DNA of 12,259 nt, from contig JAOAPG010000367.1 of assembly GCA_025462785.1 (NCBI GenBank), forward strand, positions 1-12,259, read 5' to 3'. Position 1 is the stretch's first letter; each line of letters starts with the position of its first letter. The DNA comes from Acidobacteriaceae bacterium. Its GTDB lineage: Bacteria; Acidobacteriota; Terriglobia; Terriglobales; Acidobacteriaceae. The position numbers were made by a program, and so were the translations under genes. Shown piece by piece: positions 1 through 6,736 of this stretch. The notes below the pieces were generated by a model that saw only the letters and a program-made list of their open reading frames with translations, searched no databases and was not told the origin of the DNA.

Positions 1-474
1 GGGATAGGGATTCAGGGAAGGCTTGCGCTCCTTCCCCGTACCATCAACCGGCGCGTAAATTTCCTTTAGCTCACCTCGAGCAGCATCGTTCACGATTTGC
101 GGCCAGGTCTCATCGGCTTCTCCCAAGGCAACGGCATCGGCATGGCGCGGTCCACCATCGCGGCCGAGGGCTTCATCGGCCTCTTCGGTCACGTGCGGCC
201 CTCCCATGACCACCTGAACTCCCGTCACCCGAATAGCGTCAGCCATGCGATACGCCCTGGCGACCATCCTGGTCATGGCACCGATACCAACAAGCCCGAT
301 GTTCTGGTCGCGGACGAATTGCGCAATTTGGGCTTCGTCCATAGGTTGGGCATTGCCATCGACCAGCAGGACTTCATGTCCGGCAGGTGTGAGTGCTTGC
401 AGCAGAAACATCCAGAGGTGGGGCATGAAGTTGCGGGTGACCCCGTTGTCAGGGTTGTAAAGCAGAATTCGCAT
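1..474 (-). CDS. Cobalamin (B12)-binding radical SAM protein, N-terminal fragment
   Basis: The open frame starts at ATG 474-472 and runs off the left edge without a stop, giving 158 residues. The start begins MRILLYNPDNGV and is preceded on the minus strand by an AAAGGAG ribosome site with a short spacer. The visible part looks like the Rossmann-type B12-binding domain that precedes the radical SAM core: a beta strand near residues 30-40 (EVLLVDGN), GLVGIGAMTRM near residues 60-70, VVMGGPHVT near residues 90-98, and the ending GEADETWPQIVNDAARGEL that typically closes this domain. The CxxxCxxC cluster motif and SAM barrel would lie beyond the edge, so the radical SAM part is inferred from family architecture. 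Such proteins methylate or rearrange unactivated carbons, for example in hopanoid or tetrapyrrole metabolism; the substrate here cannot be told. No DxHxxG motif is visible, which is common in this family. Confidence 0.8.
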   Translation of the reverse strand, partial: MRILLYNPDNGVTRNFMPHLWMFLLQALTPAGHEVLLVDGNAQPMDEAQIAQFVRDQNIGLVGIGAMTRMVARAYRMADAIRVTGVQVVMGGPHVTEEADEALGRDGGPRHADAVALGEADETWPQIVNDAARGELKEIYAPVDGTGKERKPSLNPYP

Positions 475-710
475 GACACTCCTTTGAAACACTCGCTTGC
501 CACGCTGACTCCGTCCGACGATCCCGGAAGGTCTGTGATCTCAGATGTGTCTTGCGAAGTAAATGTTGCTGTCCCCACGTATGCTCGGCTTCGCGTCATC
601 ATACAGAACCCCGTCAATGTGGGTGGTGTCAACTCATTGTTGGCTGATGCCGATCAGTTGCGAAGCTATGCAAGCCAAACGTTGGCTTTCAGTGCCAACC
701 ATCATCCTAT
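475..710. other. Intergenic stretch without a recognisable gene
   Basis: This is the upstream region of the minus-strand radical SAM gene. Apart from that gene's ribosome site next to position 474 I see no convincing coding frame, RNA gene or repeat. Minus-strand TTGACA- and TATGAT-like words occur near 595-632, but their spacing (about 23 bp) is wrong for a sigma-70 promoter. It could include decayed 5' sequence of the IS110 remnant that starts at about 711, but I cannot trace homology into it. Confidence 0.5.
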
Positions 711-938
711 GTGATCCTCTATCGCCGACTGGTGTCGCGCCTGGGACACAATCAAACCATCGGCGCCATCGCCCATCGGCTGTGTCGCCTGATCTGGACC
801 ATTCTGCACCAAGGAGTCCGTTACGAAGAAAGAGGTTCATCGGTGAGTACGAAGTCAAGACGACAGCGCACTACTAGAATGATCCGGGAACTCCGCAGCC
901 TCGGCTACAGGGGCGAACCGGTGAGCACGGCAGCATGA
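711..938 (+). pseudogene. IS110-family transposase, C-terminal remnant
   Basis: The frame translates to about 75 residues that match the conserved tail of one IS110-family subgroup. The diagnostic words are GHNQTIGAIAHRLCRLIW, then ILHQGVRYEERG, then RTTRMIRELRSLGYR, ending in a natural stop at 936-938. A full transposase is roughly 350-450 residues, with an N-terminal RuvC-like DEDD domain and a Tnp20 domain carrying the catalytic serine; none of that is present upstream in any frame. The GTG at 711 is merely the first start-like codon, not a true gene start. It is a dead fragment; the match is from memory of family sequences, not a database search. Confidence 0.7.
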
Positions 939-1153
939 GCGCGATGGATTTTCGACCCTGAGGCTCGAGGCCTATAGCTTTCTTGGGTTATGCGAGGGGG
1001 CATAGGATGGACCCGGAGACTGGGTGCTGGTGGCAGCACCCGGAACGCCTAATGAGCGCGCATGGATACTCTCCCTCGAACCCGAGCATCGCCAGAACCG
1101 ATTGGCACCACCGAGGCATGAAAACCTGGGAGATCACCTGAGTACTGCAACGC
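939..1153. other. Spacer between two convergent IS110 remnants
   Basis: This 215-bp stretch lies between the 3' ends of two facing transposase remnants. It contains a 7-bp perfect stem hairpin at 1022-1041 but no convincing coding frame. Because IS110-family elements keep non-coding sequence beyond the transposase stop, parts of it probably derive from one or both elements. No terminal inverted repeats are seen, as expected for a family that generally lacks them. Confidence 0.4.
1022..1041. repeat. Perfect inverted repeat / hairpin
   Basis: GGGTGCT at 1022-1028 pairs perfectly with AGCACCC at 1035-1041 around the six-base loop GGTGGC. No T-run follows on either strand, so it does not look like an intrinsic terminator. 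It sits 84 bp after the stop of the plus-strand IS110 remnant, in what would be the element's 3' non-coding end, where IS1111-type members of the family carry structured RNA. Confidence 0.5.
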
Positions 1154-1488
1154 TCAAGCTGCTTGCGGCTTCAGTTGTTCCGCATCGAAACGTTCCTCCT
1201 TCTTCCAAAGTCTTAAAGCAATGGCCGCGATCTGCGCGCCAGCGTCAGACGCGCCAGCTCTGGTTTCATTCCCTTCGCCAGCAGGGCCACATAGAAGTCG
1301 TGTAACGGCCCCACACCACAGCTGCCTCGGGTAGCTGCTCCCTTGAAGATCTCTTTCATCTCGTGGTTGTGATTCTGATTGAGGCCCCGAATCTGTTGCG
1401 GTTTTTTCGCGCGTTGCAGTTGTCCGCCTACGTAGCGATATTGCCACTCCTTGGGGGAAAGATCATTCGCGTCAACGGAGTCTTTCCC
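1154..1488 (-). pseudogene. IS110-family transposase, frameshifted C-terminal remnant
   Basis: Reading the minus strand from 1488, one frame gives DLSPKEWQYRYVGGQLQR, RGLNQNHNHEMKEIFKGAA, then LHDFYVALLAKGMKPELARL and TLAR, all characteristic of the Tnp20 region and tail of an IS110 subgroup. At about 1232 the reading shifts by one base: the original frame hits a stop soon after, while the next frame carries on with IAAIALRLWKKEERFDAEQL and KPQAA to the stop at 1156-1154. A lost A in an AAG lysine codon (family consensus LARKIAAI) explains it. Upstream the frame is closed by a TGA at 1491-1489, and the N-terminal catalytic domain is absent. This belongs to a different subgroup from the remnant at 711-938, so it is a separate insertion. 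Confidence 0.75.
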
Positions 1489-1757
1489 TCAAGGTAAAGT
1501 GTCAATTCTTCAGCCGACTTGCCTATCTTCTCCTCTGGTTCTTGTCCTCTGGTTCTTGCCCACATCCCTGCTTTAGTCCTCTGAACGGGCCGCTCTCTCA
1601 TAATGCATTGACCAACTTCTATGCTTAGTTAGCCTCCTTCGCGGCGCACGAGCCCTTGCCCCACGCGCGGGCGCGCGAGCCCCGGTCTAAAGTCAAAACC
1701 ATTCCGTTGAGGGGTGTAGGAATTTTCGCGGTGTCAATAGCTATCCCCCCTCCCCGT
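1489..1757. other. Gene-poor stretch with a 14-bp tandem duplication and a GC-rich patch
   Basis: No convincing gene is present. The stretch holds a perfect 14-bp tandem duplication (1531-1558) and a GC-rich patch of alternating CG at about 1661-1677. A 57-codon minus-strand frame (1601-1428) crosses it but has no recognisable homology and runs into the IS remnant in another frame. The right end leads into the candidate promoter of the downstream genes. Confidence 0.4.
1531..1558. repeat. 14-bp perfect tandem duplication (two copies)
   Basis: The unit TCCTCTGGTTCTTG occurs at 1531-1544 and again, with no gap and no mismatch, at 1545-1558. It looks like a recent slippage duplication in non-coding DNA. 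No further copies are seen in the window. Confidence 0.85.
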
Positions 1758-1786
1758 TTGACCCTTCACTCCAGACCCCTTAAACT
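1758..1786 (+). promoter_or_regulatory. Candidate sigma-70-type promoter for the TPR / rnc / lepB gene run
   Basis: TTGACC at 1758-1763 and TAAACT at 1781-1786 are separated by exactly 17 bp, close to the TTGACA/TATAAT consensus. They lie 44-59 bp upstream of the possible starts of the first TPR gene and point the same way. This is the best promoter-like match before the plus-strand gene run; it is a pattern match only. Confidence 0.45.
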
Positions 1787-1817
1787 TATTCAGTAAGCCT
1801 CGTGTTTCGTCCAGCCT

Positions 1818-1832
1818 AGGAGGTTTTTCCTG
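1818..1832 (+). promoter_or_regulatory. Strong Shine-Dalgarno site suggesting a CTG start
   Basis: A perfect AGGAGG lies at 1818-1823. The only in-frame start-like codon at normal spacing is CTG at 1830-1832 (spacer of six bases). The next in-frame candidate, TTG at 1845, is 21 bases away, too far for this site. No ATG or GTG is available in frame. Either the gene begins at the non-standard CTG, adding five residues, or the TTG is used with poor spacing. Confidence 0.5.
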
Positions 1833-1844
1833 ACGAAAAGCTCT

Positions 1845-3353
1845 TTGCGTTGTTTATTCCGCGCTTCTTTGTTCGGAGCTGTTTTCGCGCTGGTGGTCCC
1901 TGCGTGTTTAGCCCAGAAGAGCCAGGTCACTCTGGATACGAGCGAGACCTTGTTTACGGTGCTCACTGCGGTGAATACCTGCGGATACGATTCGGAGTTG
2001 GATATCTCTGACCCGTTGCGAACTGAAATTCGCGCGGAAGTCGCGAAGAACATGCAGGCGTCCGATGACGCCAAAGCTGCAGCCGACCAAATGTGCGAGT
2101 TTTATCAGAATAAGCAGCAGGCTGACCCCTCGCGAAGTTTGTCGCAATATGTCTCGTTGGCGCTCTATCTAAGTCCGGCTCCGGCGTTTGCTCCGAAGGT
2201 CAAAGAAAGCGATCTTCCTCCCGACGTGAGCGCGGTGGTGGGCATTCTGCCATTACTACAAAAGTTCTACGTCGCAGACGGATTGCATGCGATCTGGCAA
2301 CGCCATGAAGCTGCTTATTCCGCCTTCACTCAGCGCTACCACGATCCTTTGGCGAAGATGCTTTTTGATACGGAGATCTACTTAAAGATGCCTTCGTCCG
2401 GCTATTTGGGGCGAGGCTTTACGGTGTATCTCGATCCAATGGGCGCGCCGGGACAAACGAATGCGCGCAATTACGGGGCAGATTATTACGTCGTGATCTC
2501 ACCGGGGAAAACGCCGTCGTTGAAAATGCAGCAGATTCGGCACACGTATCTGCATTATCTGCTGGATCCGCTCGCGCTCAAATATCCGGATGTAATGAAG
2601 CGGTTGGATCCTTTGCTGGACGCGGTAAAGACGGCTCCAATGGACGAGAGCTTTAAAACGGATGCTTCGTTGCTGGTGACAGAGTGTCTGATCCGCGCGG
2701 TCGAAGCTCGCACGGAGGGAAATATCAAGGAAGCAGAAGTACTGCGGCAGCGTGCGGTTGATGCGTCCATGGAACAAGGGTTTGTCCTGACACAATATTT
2801 CTACGATGCTCTAGTGCAATTCGAAAAGGATCCCGCCGGTCTGCGCAATGTTTTTGGCTCGATGTTGTTGAGTATTGATCTGAGAAAAGAGCAGCGCCGG
2901 GCGGCGCAAGTTCAGTTTGCAACAAACGCGGACCCGGAACTGTTGCATTTGTCGCGACCAATGGAGGGCAAGCTTCTTAAGACCGCCGAACAGCGTCTTT
3001 CTGTGGGAGATGCAGCTTCTGCACAGAAACTCGCGCAGGAGGCTCTCGATGAGAAGAGTGAAGATCCAGGCCGCGCGCTTTTCATCTTGGCACAGGTTGC
3101 GACAGCAAATCGGCAAATCAATGAAGCCCGCGATTATTTTCAGAAGGCGTTGCAGAATTCTCGGGAGCCGAAAGTTGTGGCGTGGTCTCACATCTATTTA
3201 GGACGAATTTTTGATTTGCAGGAAGACCGCGATGCCGCAATCGTCGAATACCGCGCAGCTGCAACCGCTGGCGCCACGTTGCCAGAAGCGAAGGCGGCCG
3301 CCGACCAGGGCCTTCAGCAACCTTATGAGCCACCGAGCCATCCTCAACAGTAG
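1845..3353 (+). CDS. Exported TPR-repeat protein with an HTYLH motif
   Basis: The protein has 502 residues from TTG 1845, or 507 from CTG 1830, which better fits the AGGAGG at 1818. A signal peptide is clear (MRCLFRASLFGAVFALVVPA, then CLA before QK), so it acts outside the cytoplasm. Residues about 30-330 form a mainly helical region without a family I can name; within it, near residue 233, lies RHTYLHYLLDP, which recalls a zinc-protease HExxH helix with the glutamate missing. The C-terminal part, from about residue 370 to 480, holds TPR-like helix pairs, for example RALFILAQVATANRQINEA and AWSHIYLGRIFDLQEDRDAA. The tail is Pro/Gln-rich. It is the first gene of the plus-strand run, 75 bp before the next TPR gene. 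TPRs mediate protein-protein contacts; the partner is unknown. I see no sign of truncation. Confidence 0.8.
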   Translation: MRCLFRASLFGAVFALVVPACLAQKSQVTLDTSETLFTVLTAVNTCGYDSELDISDPLRTEIRAEVAKNMQASDDAKAAADQMCEFYQNKQQADPSRSLSQYVSLALYLSPAPAFAPKVKESDLPPDVSAVVGILPLLQKFYVADGLHAIWQRHEAAYSAFTQRYHDPLAKMLFDTEIYLKMPSSGYLGRGFTVYLDPMGAPGQTNARNYGADYYVVISPGKTPSLKMQQIRHTYLHYLLDPLALKYPDVMKRLDPLLDAVKTAPMDESFKTDASLLVTECLIRAVEARTEGNIKEAEVLRQRAVDASMEQGFVLTQYFYDALVQFEKDPAGLRNVFGSMLLSIDLRKEQRRAAQVQFATNADPELLHLSRPMEGKLLKTAEQRLSVGDAASAQKLAQEALDEKSEDPGRALFILAQVATANRQINEARDYFQKALQNSREPKVVAWSHIYLGRIFDLQEDRDAAIVEYRAAATAGATLPEAKAAADQGLQQPYEPPSHPQQ

Positions 3354-3428
3354 AACGCGCGATCTTTGGCCTGTACAATCTTCGTTCCAGAGCCGGACGT
3401 CTCGATAATCACTAGGAGAGAAAAGAGA

Positions 3429-4349
3429 ATGAAACAAGCAATATTGGTCATAACCTTAGCAGCGGCGACATCTTTATTGGCACAGCAGCCCGCGGCGAGC
3501 AACCAATCGGGATCAACCCAATCCGGTTCGACCCAGTCCGGCGCGGCTAATGCGGGCGCGCCAGCGCCCCAGGGTAAACGTCCGCCGCAAGCAAAGACTC
3601 AGCCTGAGTTCGACGCTTATCAAGCTGCCATTGCCAATATGAAGGACCCTGCTGTCATGGAAAAGGCAGCTGTCGATTTTGCTGCGAAGTTCCCTACCAG
3701 CGATCTGCGAGTCCTGCTGTATCGGGCCTCCATGAACAGCTACCAGAGCGCCAATAACGGCGAAAAGATGATGGAAATGGGACGCAAAGTTCTTACGTTG
3801 GATCCGAATGATCCGGAAGCGGCTCTCGGTATCGCTCAAGTTTTGGCGGAACGCACTCGCGATACGGACCTCGACAAGGACCAGCGGTATGATGAAGCTT
3901 CCAAAATGGCGCAGCACGCACTCGAAACAATCGATACCGATGTCGCAGCTCCGGCAGGCACTCCACCCGAGAAGCTTGAGGCTTACAAGCGCTATTTAAA
4001 ATCCACTGCATATGCCGTAATCGGAACCATTCAGTTTGATCAGGAAAAGTTCGCAGATGCTGAGAGCACGTTGCGTAAGGCTATTGACGCTGATCCTTCA
4101 CAGCCGGATCCCGTGGCTATGTTGCGCCTGGCGTTGGCGCTCGACAAGCAGGAGAAATATCCTGAGGCTCTGCAGCAAACGACCAAAGTTGTGGCAATGA
4201 CTCAGGAGAGCACTAACATAGGAAGTACGGCCCGCCGCGAGCAAGATCGATTGCAGAAGCTGACCAGCAGCGCTCCCGGCGCAAGTACGCAACCGCCGGC
4301 TTCGACGCCAGGCAGCACGGCCCCCTCGGCTAATACCCCGAAAAAATAG
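3429..4349 (+). CDS. Exported TPR-repeat protein
   Basis: The start chosen is ATG 3429, because an AGGAG lies just upstream (3413-3417) and the protein then begins with a signal peptide (MKQAILVITLAAATSLLAQQ, cleavage likely after LLA). An in-frame ATG at 3366 would hide that signal. The product has 306 residues. After the signal comes a Ser/Gly/Thr/Gln linker with QSGST repeated from residue 26 and an Ala/Pro stretch. Residues about 93-126, 193-226 and 227-260 form TPR units, with typical DP turns (TLDPNDPEAA, DADPSQPDP). The last 28 residues are a low-complexity Ser/Thr/Pro/Ala tail. It is probably periplasmic and a scaffold or assembly factor; nothing more specific is visible. rnc follows after 26 bp, so co-transcription is likely. 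Confidence 0.85.
   Translation: MKQAILVITLAAATSLLAQQPAASNQSGSTQSGSTQSGAANAGAPAPQGKRPPQAKTQPEFDAYQAAIANMKDPAVMEKAAVDFAAKFPTSDLRVLLYRASMNSYQSANNGEKMMEMGRKVLTLDPNDPEAALGIAQVLAERTRDTDLDKDQRYDEASKMAQHALETIDTDVAAPAGTPPEKLEAYKRYLKSTAYAVIGTIQFDQEKFADAESTLRKAIDADPSQPDPVAMLRLALALDKQEKYPEALQQTTKVVAMTQESTNIGSTARREQDRLQKLTSSAPGASTQPPASTPGSTAPSANTPKK
3504..3542 (+). repeat. In-gene 15-bp repeat encoding QSGST units
   Basis: Three adjacent units (3504-3518, 3519-3533, and a partial 3534-3542) encode QSGST, QSGST and QSG. The units differ at synonymous third positions, so the peptide repeat is conserved better than the DNA. It forms part of the flexible linker just after the signal peptide of the TPR protein. 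Confidence 0.75.
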
Positions 4350-4375
4350 TCGGGAGTGCCGGTAACCAGTCCGAT

Positions 4376-5149
4376 ATGAAAGCACGCGAGATTACGACAT
4401 TGGAAGGAGCTTTGGGCCATCGCTTTGGGAATGTGGAATTGCTAAAGCAAGCACTCACCCATAGCTCCCACGCTCGCGAACTGGAGGCGTCAAAGCCTCA
4501 GGAGACGACTCGTGCCCCGGATAATGAGCAACTCGAATTCCTGGGCGATGCGGTTTTAGGATTTGTAACGACTGAGCACTTGTTTCGTACGTTCCCCGAC
4601 TATCGGGAAGGCGATCTCTCCAAGTTGCGCGCACATTTAGTGAGCGAGAGGCATCTGATTAGAGTAGCGCTCCAGCTCGAGATCGGTCATTACCTACACT
4701 TGGGAAGAGGCGAAGAAAAGAGTGGTGGGCGGAGTAAGACTGCTCTGCTAGTCGATGCGTTGGAGGCGATCATCGGTGCGATCTGTCTTGACGATGGATT
4801 GGAGACTGCTCGACATTTTGTGCTTCAGCACGTGGTGGCTCCCGAGCTTGAGGTTCTTGCCCGGACAGAGAGCCGTTTGCCGGTTGCGGATTACAAGTCT
4901 GCGCTGCAGGAAAAACTGCAAGCAGTGGGGCGTCCACAGCCGGTGTATGTTCTGGTAAAGCAGCACGGTCCGGAGCACAGCAAGACATTTACTGTGGAAG
5001 CGAGGATGCAAGCTTTAGTGAATCGCGGGAAAAGTGAATTCGTGGCCCGCGCCGAAGGTTCAACAAAAAAGTATGCGGAACAGGAAGCCGCCCGACAGGT
5101 GCTTGAGTACCTCGCATCGGTAACCGAAGGTAGAAGTCTGCCTCAGTAA
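4376..5149 (+). CDS. rnc: Ribonuclease III
   Basis: This 257-residue protein cleaves double-stranded RNA in rRNA precursor maturation and mRNA turnover, acting as a cytoplasmic homodimer. The RNase III signature NEQLEFLGDAVLGF occupies residues 50-63 with acidic residues E51, E54 and D58. E78 in the EGDLSKLR stretch and D127 and E130 in LLVDALEAIIGA complete the metal-binding set seen in the E. coli enzyme. A double-stranded-RNA-binding domain follows from about residue 170 to 250 (DYKSALQEKLQ at its start, STKKYAEQEAARQVLEYL at its end). The loop between ALTHSSHA and the signature is longer than in E. coli by roughly a dozen residues. ATG 4376 is the only start before the conserved first helix; it has no good ribosome site, so translation may depend on the gene 26 bp upstream. 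lepB follows, as rnc-lepB linkage is common in bacteria. Confidence 0.96.
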   Translation: MKAREITTLEGALGHRFGNVELLKQALTHSSHARELEASKPQETTRAPDNEQLEFLGDAVLGFVTTEHLFRTFPDYREGDLSKLRAHLVSERHLIRVALQLEIGHYLHLGRGEEKSGGRSKTALLVDALEAIIGAICLDDGLETARHFVLQHVVAPELEVLARTESRLPVADYKSALQEKLQAVGRPQPVYVLVKQHGPEHSKTFTVEARMQALVNRGKSEFVARAEGSTKKYAEQEAARQVLEYLASVTEGRSLPQ

Positions 5150-5187
5150 ACCAGGACCTCGCAATTAAGTTTGCTCAATTGATCAGT

Positions 5188-5937
5188 ATGGATGTAGTCC
5201 GCCAACAACCTCGGAGTGAATGGGCAAGCCCATTGCAGCTGTTGCTGACGACGGTTGTTATTGCAATCTTCGTTATCACTTTTATCGTGCAGGCGTTCCA
5301 GATTCCTTCCGAGTCGATGGAAAACACACTTCTCATCGGCGACTATTTACTAGTCGACAAGTTACGCTATGGTGCCGGAAGCGTATGGGATCGCATCATG
5401 CCGTATCGGTCCGTACACCGCGGAGACATCATCGTTTTTCATTATCCGGTGAATCCGGCAGAACACTTTGTAAAGCGAGTTGTAGGCGTTCCCGGCGACC
5501 ACCTCCGCCTTATCAACCATCAGGTTTACGTTAACGAGGCTCCTCTGCAGGAGAGTTATACGCGCTACAGCTCGCACCTCCGCGAACCCTTCCGAGATGA
5601 CTTCCCCAAAATCGACATGCCCGTGCCCGGACTGGAAGGCAGTTGGTGGCTGCAAATGAAAAAGCTGGTCGAAGACGGGCAGTTGATTGTTCCCGAGGGA
5701 GAATACTTCGTGTTAGGAGATAATAGAGACGAAAGCCTCGACAGCCGTTATTGGGGCTTTGTCCCACTGGCAAACATTGTTGGACGGCCCCTAGTCATCT
5801 ATTGGTCGATGAAAAAAGGGCCGGATGACTTACCGATGGCGCCCACGGCGGGTGATAAACTTTTTCATTTCGCTTATGCCATGACGCATGTATTTCAAAT
5901 GACTCGTTGGAACCGCACGTTTCGAGTAGTCAACTAA
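5188..5937 (+). CDS. lepB: Signal peptidase I (first of two tandem copies)
   Basis: This 249-residue inner-membrane protease removes signal peptides from exported proteins. A membrane anchor spans roughly residues 16-37, followed directly by IPSESMENTLLIGD with the catalytic serine S43. The general-base lysine is K96 in HFVKRVVGVPGD, and GDNRDESLDSRYWGFVP is the conserved family box near the C-terminus. All catalytic elements are intact. ATG 5188 is chosen; a TTG at 5179 would add three residues, and neither has a clear ribosome site. It lies 38 bp after rnc and 34 bp before a second signal peptidase gene. The two proteins share the same layout and a closely similar end (TRWNRTFRVVN here, TRWRRTFRVIR there), indicating tandem duplication. 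Confidence 0.95.
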   Translation: MDVVRQQPRSEWASPLQLLLTTVVIAIFVITFIVQAFQIPSESMENTLLIGDYLLVDKLRYGAGSVWDRIMPYRSVHRGDIIVFHYPVNPAEHFVKRVVGVPGDHLRLINHQVYVNEAPLQESYTRYSSHLREPFRDDFPKIDMPVPGLEGSWWLQMKKLVEDGQLIVPEGEYFVLGDNRDESLDSRYWGFVPLANIVGRPLVIYWSMKKGPDDLPMAPTAGDKLFHFAYAMTHVFQMTRWNRTFRVVN

Positions 5938-5971
5938 GGGCAAGCTCAGCCCGCAAAAGGAACAATTTCTG

Positions 5972-6736
5972 GTGGCAAAAAAAGAAATTCAAATAGAAGA
6001 AAAACCTCGCGAAACTACAGTCGAGTTCCTGGCATCGCTGGCAGCGGTGCTGGTAACAGGGCTGTTCATCATTACCTTTATCGTCCAGGCGTTTGAGATT
6101 CCTTCCAGTTCTATGGAGAACACCCTGTTGATCGGTGATCACGTGTTCGTGAACCGTGTCCAGTTCTCTCCGCCAACCCACTGGATGCCGATTCTTCCCT
6201 ATCGGCAGGTCAGGGAGCAGGACATCGTAGTTTTTCTCTCGCCCGCTGAACCCGGCCTTTACGTCGTGAAAAGAATTATTGGCGTTCCCGGCGATCGCAT
6301 TCATTTGCGCGACGGCGTGGTGTACCGCAACGGTGTGAAGCTCGACGAGCCCTACGTGATTCACACGCCAAATCATGCCTATAACGCCTATGGGGACAAT
6401 TTCCCGGCTGTTCCGCCCTCCGATTTCAATAATGTCGTTCCAGAGTGGCAACTGACACTGCCGCAACACGTTGAAGGGGAAGATTTGGTCGTGCCGCCGG
6501 ATAGCTATTTCGCGATGGGCGACAATCGAGACGTGAGTTACGACAGCAGGTATTGGGGTTTCATACCCAAGAAGAATGTAATTGGGCGTCCCATGTTCAT
6601 CTACTGGTCTTTTGAAACCCCGCCGAACCAGTACTTGCAAACAGAAGTCAGTCAGCGATTGGGATTTTTAGCGCACGTCGTGATTCATTTTTTCGATGAG
6701 ACTCGCTGGCGACGCACGTTCAGGGTGATACGGTGA
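5972..6736 (+). CDS. lepB: Signal peptidase I (second of two tandem copies)
   Basis: This 254-residue serine/lysine protease is a diverged paralogue of the preceding gene. It starts at GTG 5972 behind an AAAGGAA ribosome site. A charged cytoplasmic tail (MAKKEIQIEEKPRE) precedes the membrane anchor at about residues 19-41. The catalytic serine is S47 in IPSSSMENTLLIGD and the lysine is K100 in YVVKRIIGVPGD; GDNRDVSYDSRYWGFIP is intact. Differences from the first copy are concentrated in the segment between serine and lysine and in the mid-domain loop, which shape the substrate cleft, so a different substrate preference is possible. The stop overlaps the start of the AsmA-like gene in a GTGA, indicating translational coupling. 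Confidence 0.94.
   Translation: MAKKEIQIEEKPRETTVEFLASLAAVLVTGLFIITFIVQAFEIPSSSMENTLLIGDHVFVNRVQFSPPTHWMPILPYRQVREQDIVVFLSPAEPGLYVVKRIIGVPGDRIHLRDGVVYRNGVKLDEPYVIHTPNHAYNAYGDNFPAVPPSDFNNVVPEWQLTLPQHVEGEDLVVPPDSYFAMGDNRDVSYDSRYWGFIPKKNVIGRPMFIYWSFETPPNQYLQTEVSQRLGFLAHVVIHFFDETRWRRTFRVIR

Noticed and set aside
97..714. Plus-strand open frame of about 205 codons over the radical SAM fragment
   Set aside because: Its first part is antisense to the clearly conserved minus-strand B12-binding domain and its sequence lacks any family pattern; it is a shadow frame.
1428..1601. Minus-strand 57-codon frame (starts MRERPVQRTK, contains EELTLYLEGKTPLT)
   Set aside because: It looks faintly protein-like but has no ribosome site at normal spacing and no known family; its end overlaps the IS110 remnant in another frame on the same strand, and its middle is made by the 14-bp duplication.
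1655..1680. Alternating CG patch as a structured RNA or regulatory hairpin
   Set aside because: The self-complementary CG words leave a loop too short to form a proper stem, and nothing beside them extends the pairing.
3374..3379. TACAAT as a promoter -10 before the second TPR gene
   Set aside because: The matching -35 place (3351-3356, TAGAAC) does not fit, and the site lies only 21 bp beyond the preceding stop in a likely operon.
3366..3428. Upstream in-frame ATG as start of the second TPR protein
   Set aside because: It would place 21 polar residues before a clear signal peptide, while ATG 3429 has its own AGGAG site.
4337..4354. CCCGA/TCGGG hairpin across the stop codon of the second TPR gene
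   Set aside because: Only five base pairs with an eight-base loop and no T-run after it, so an intrinsic terminator before rnc is not supported.
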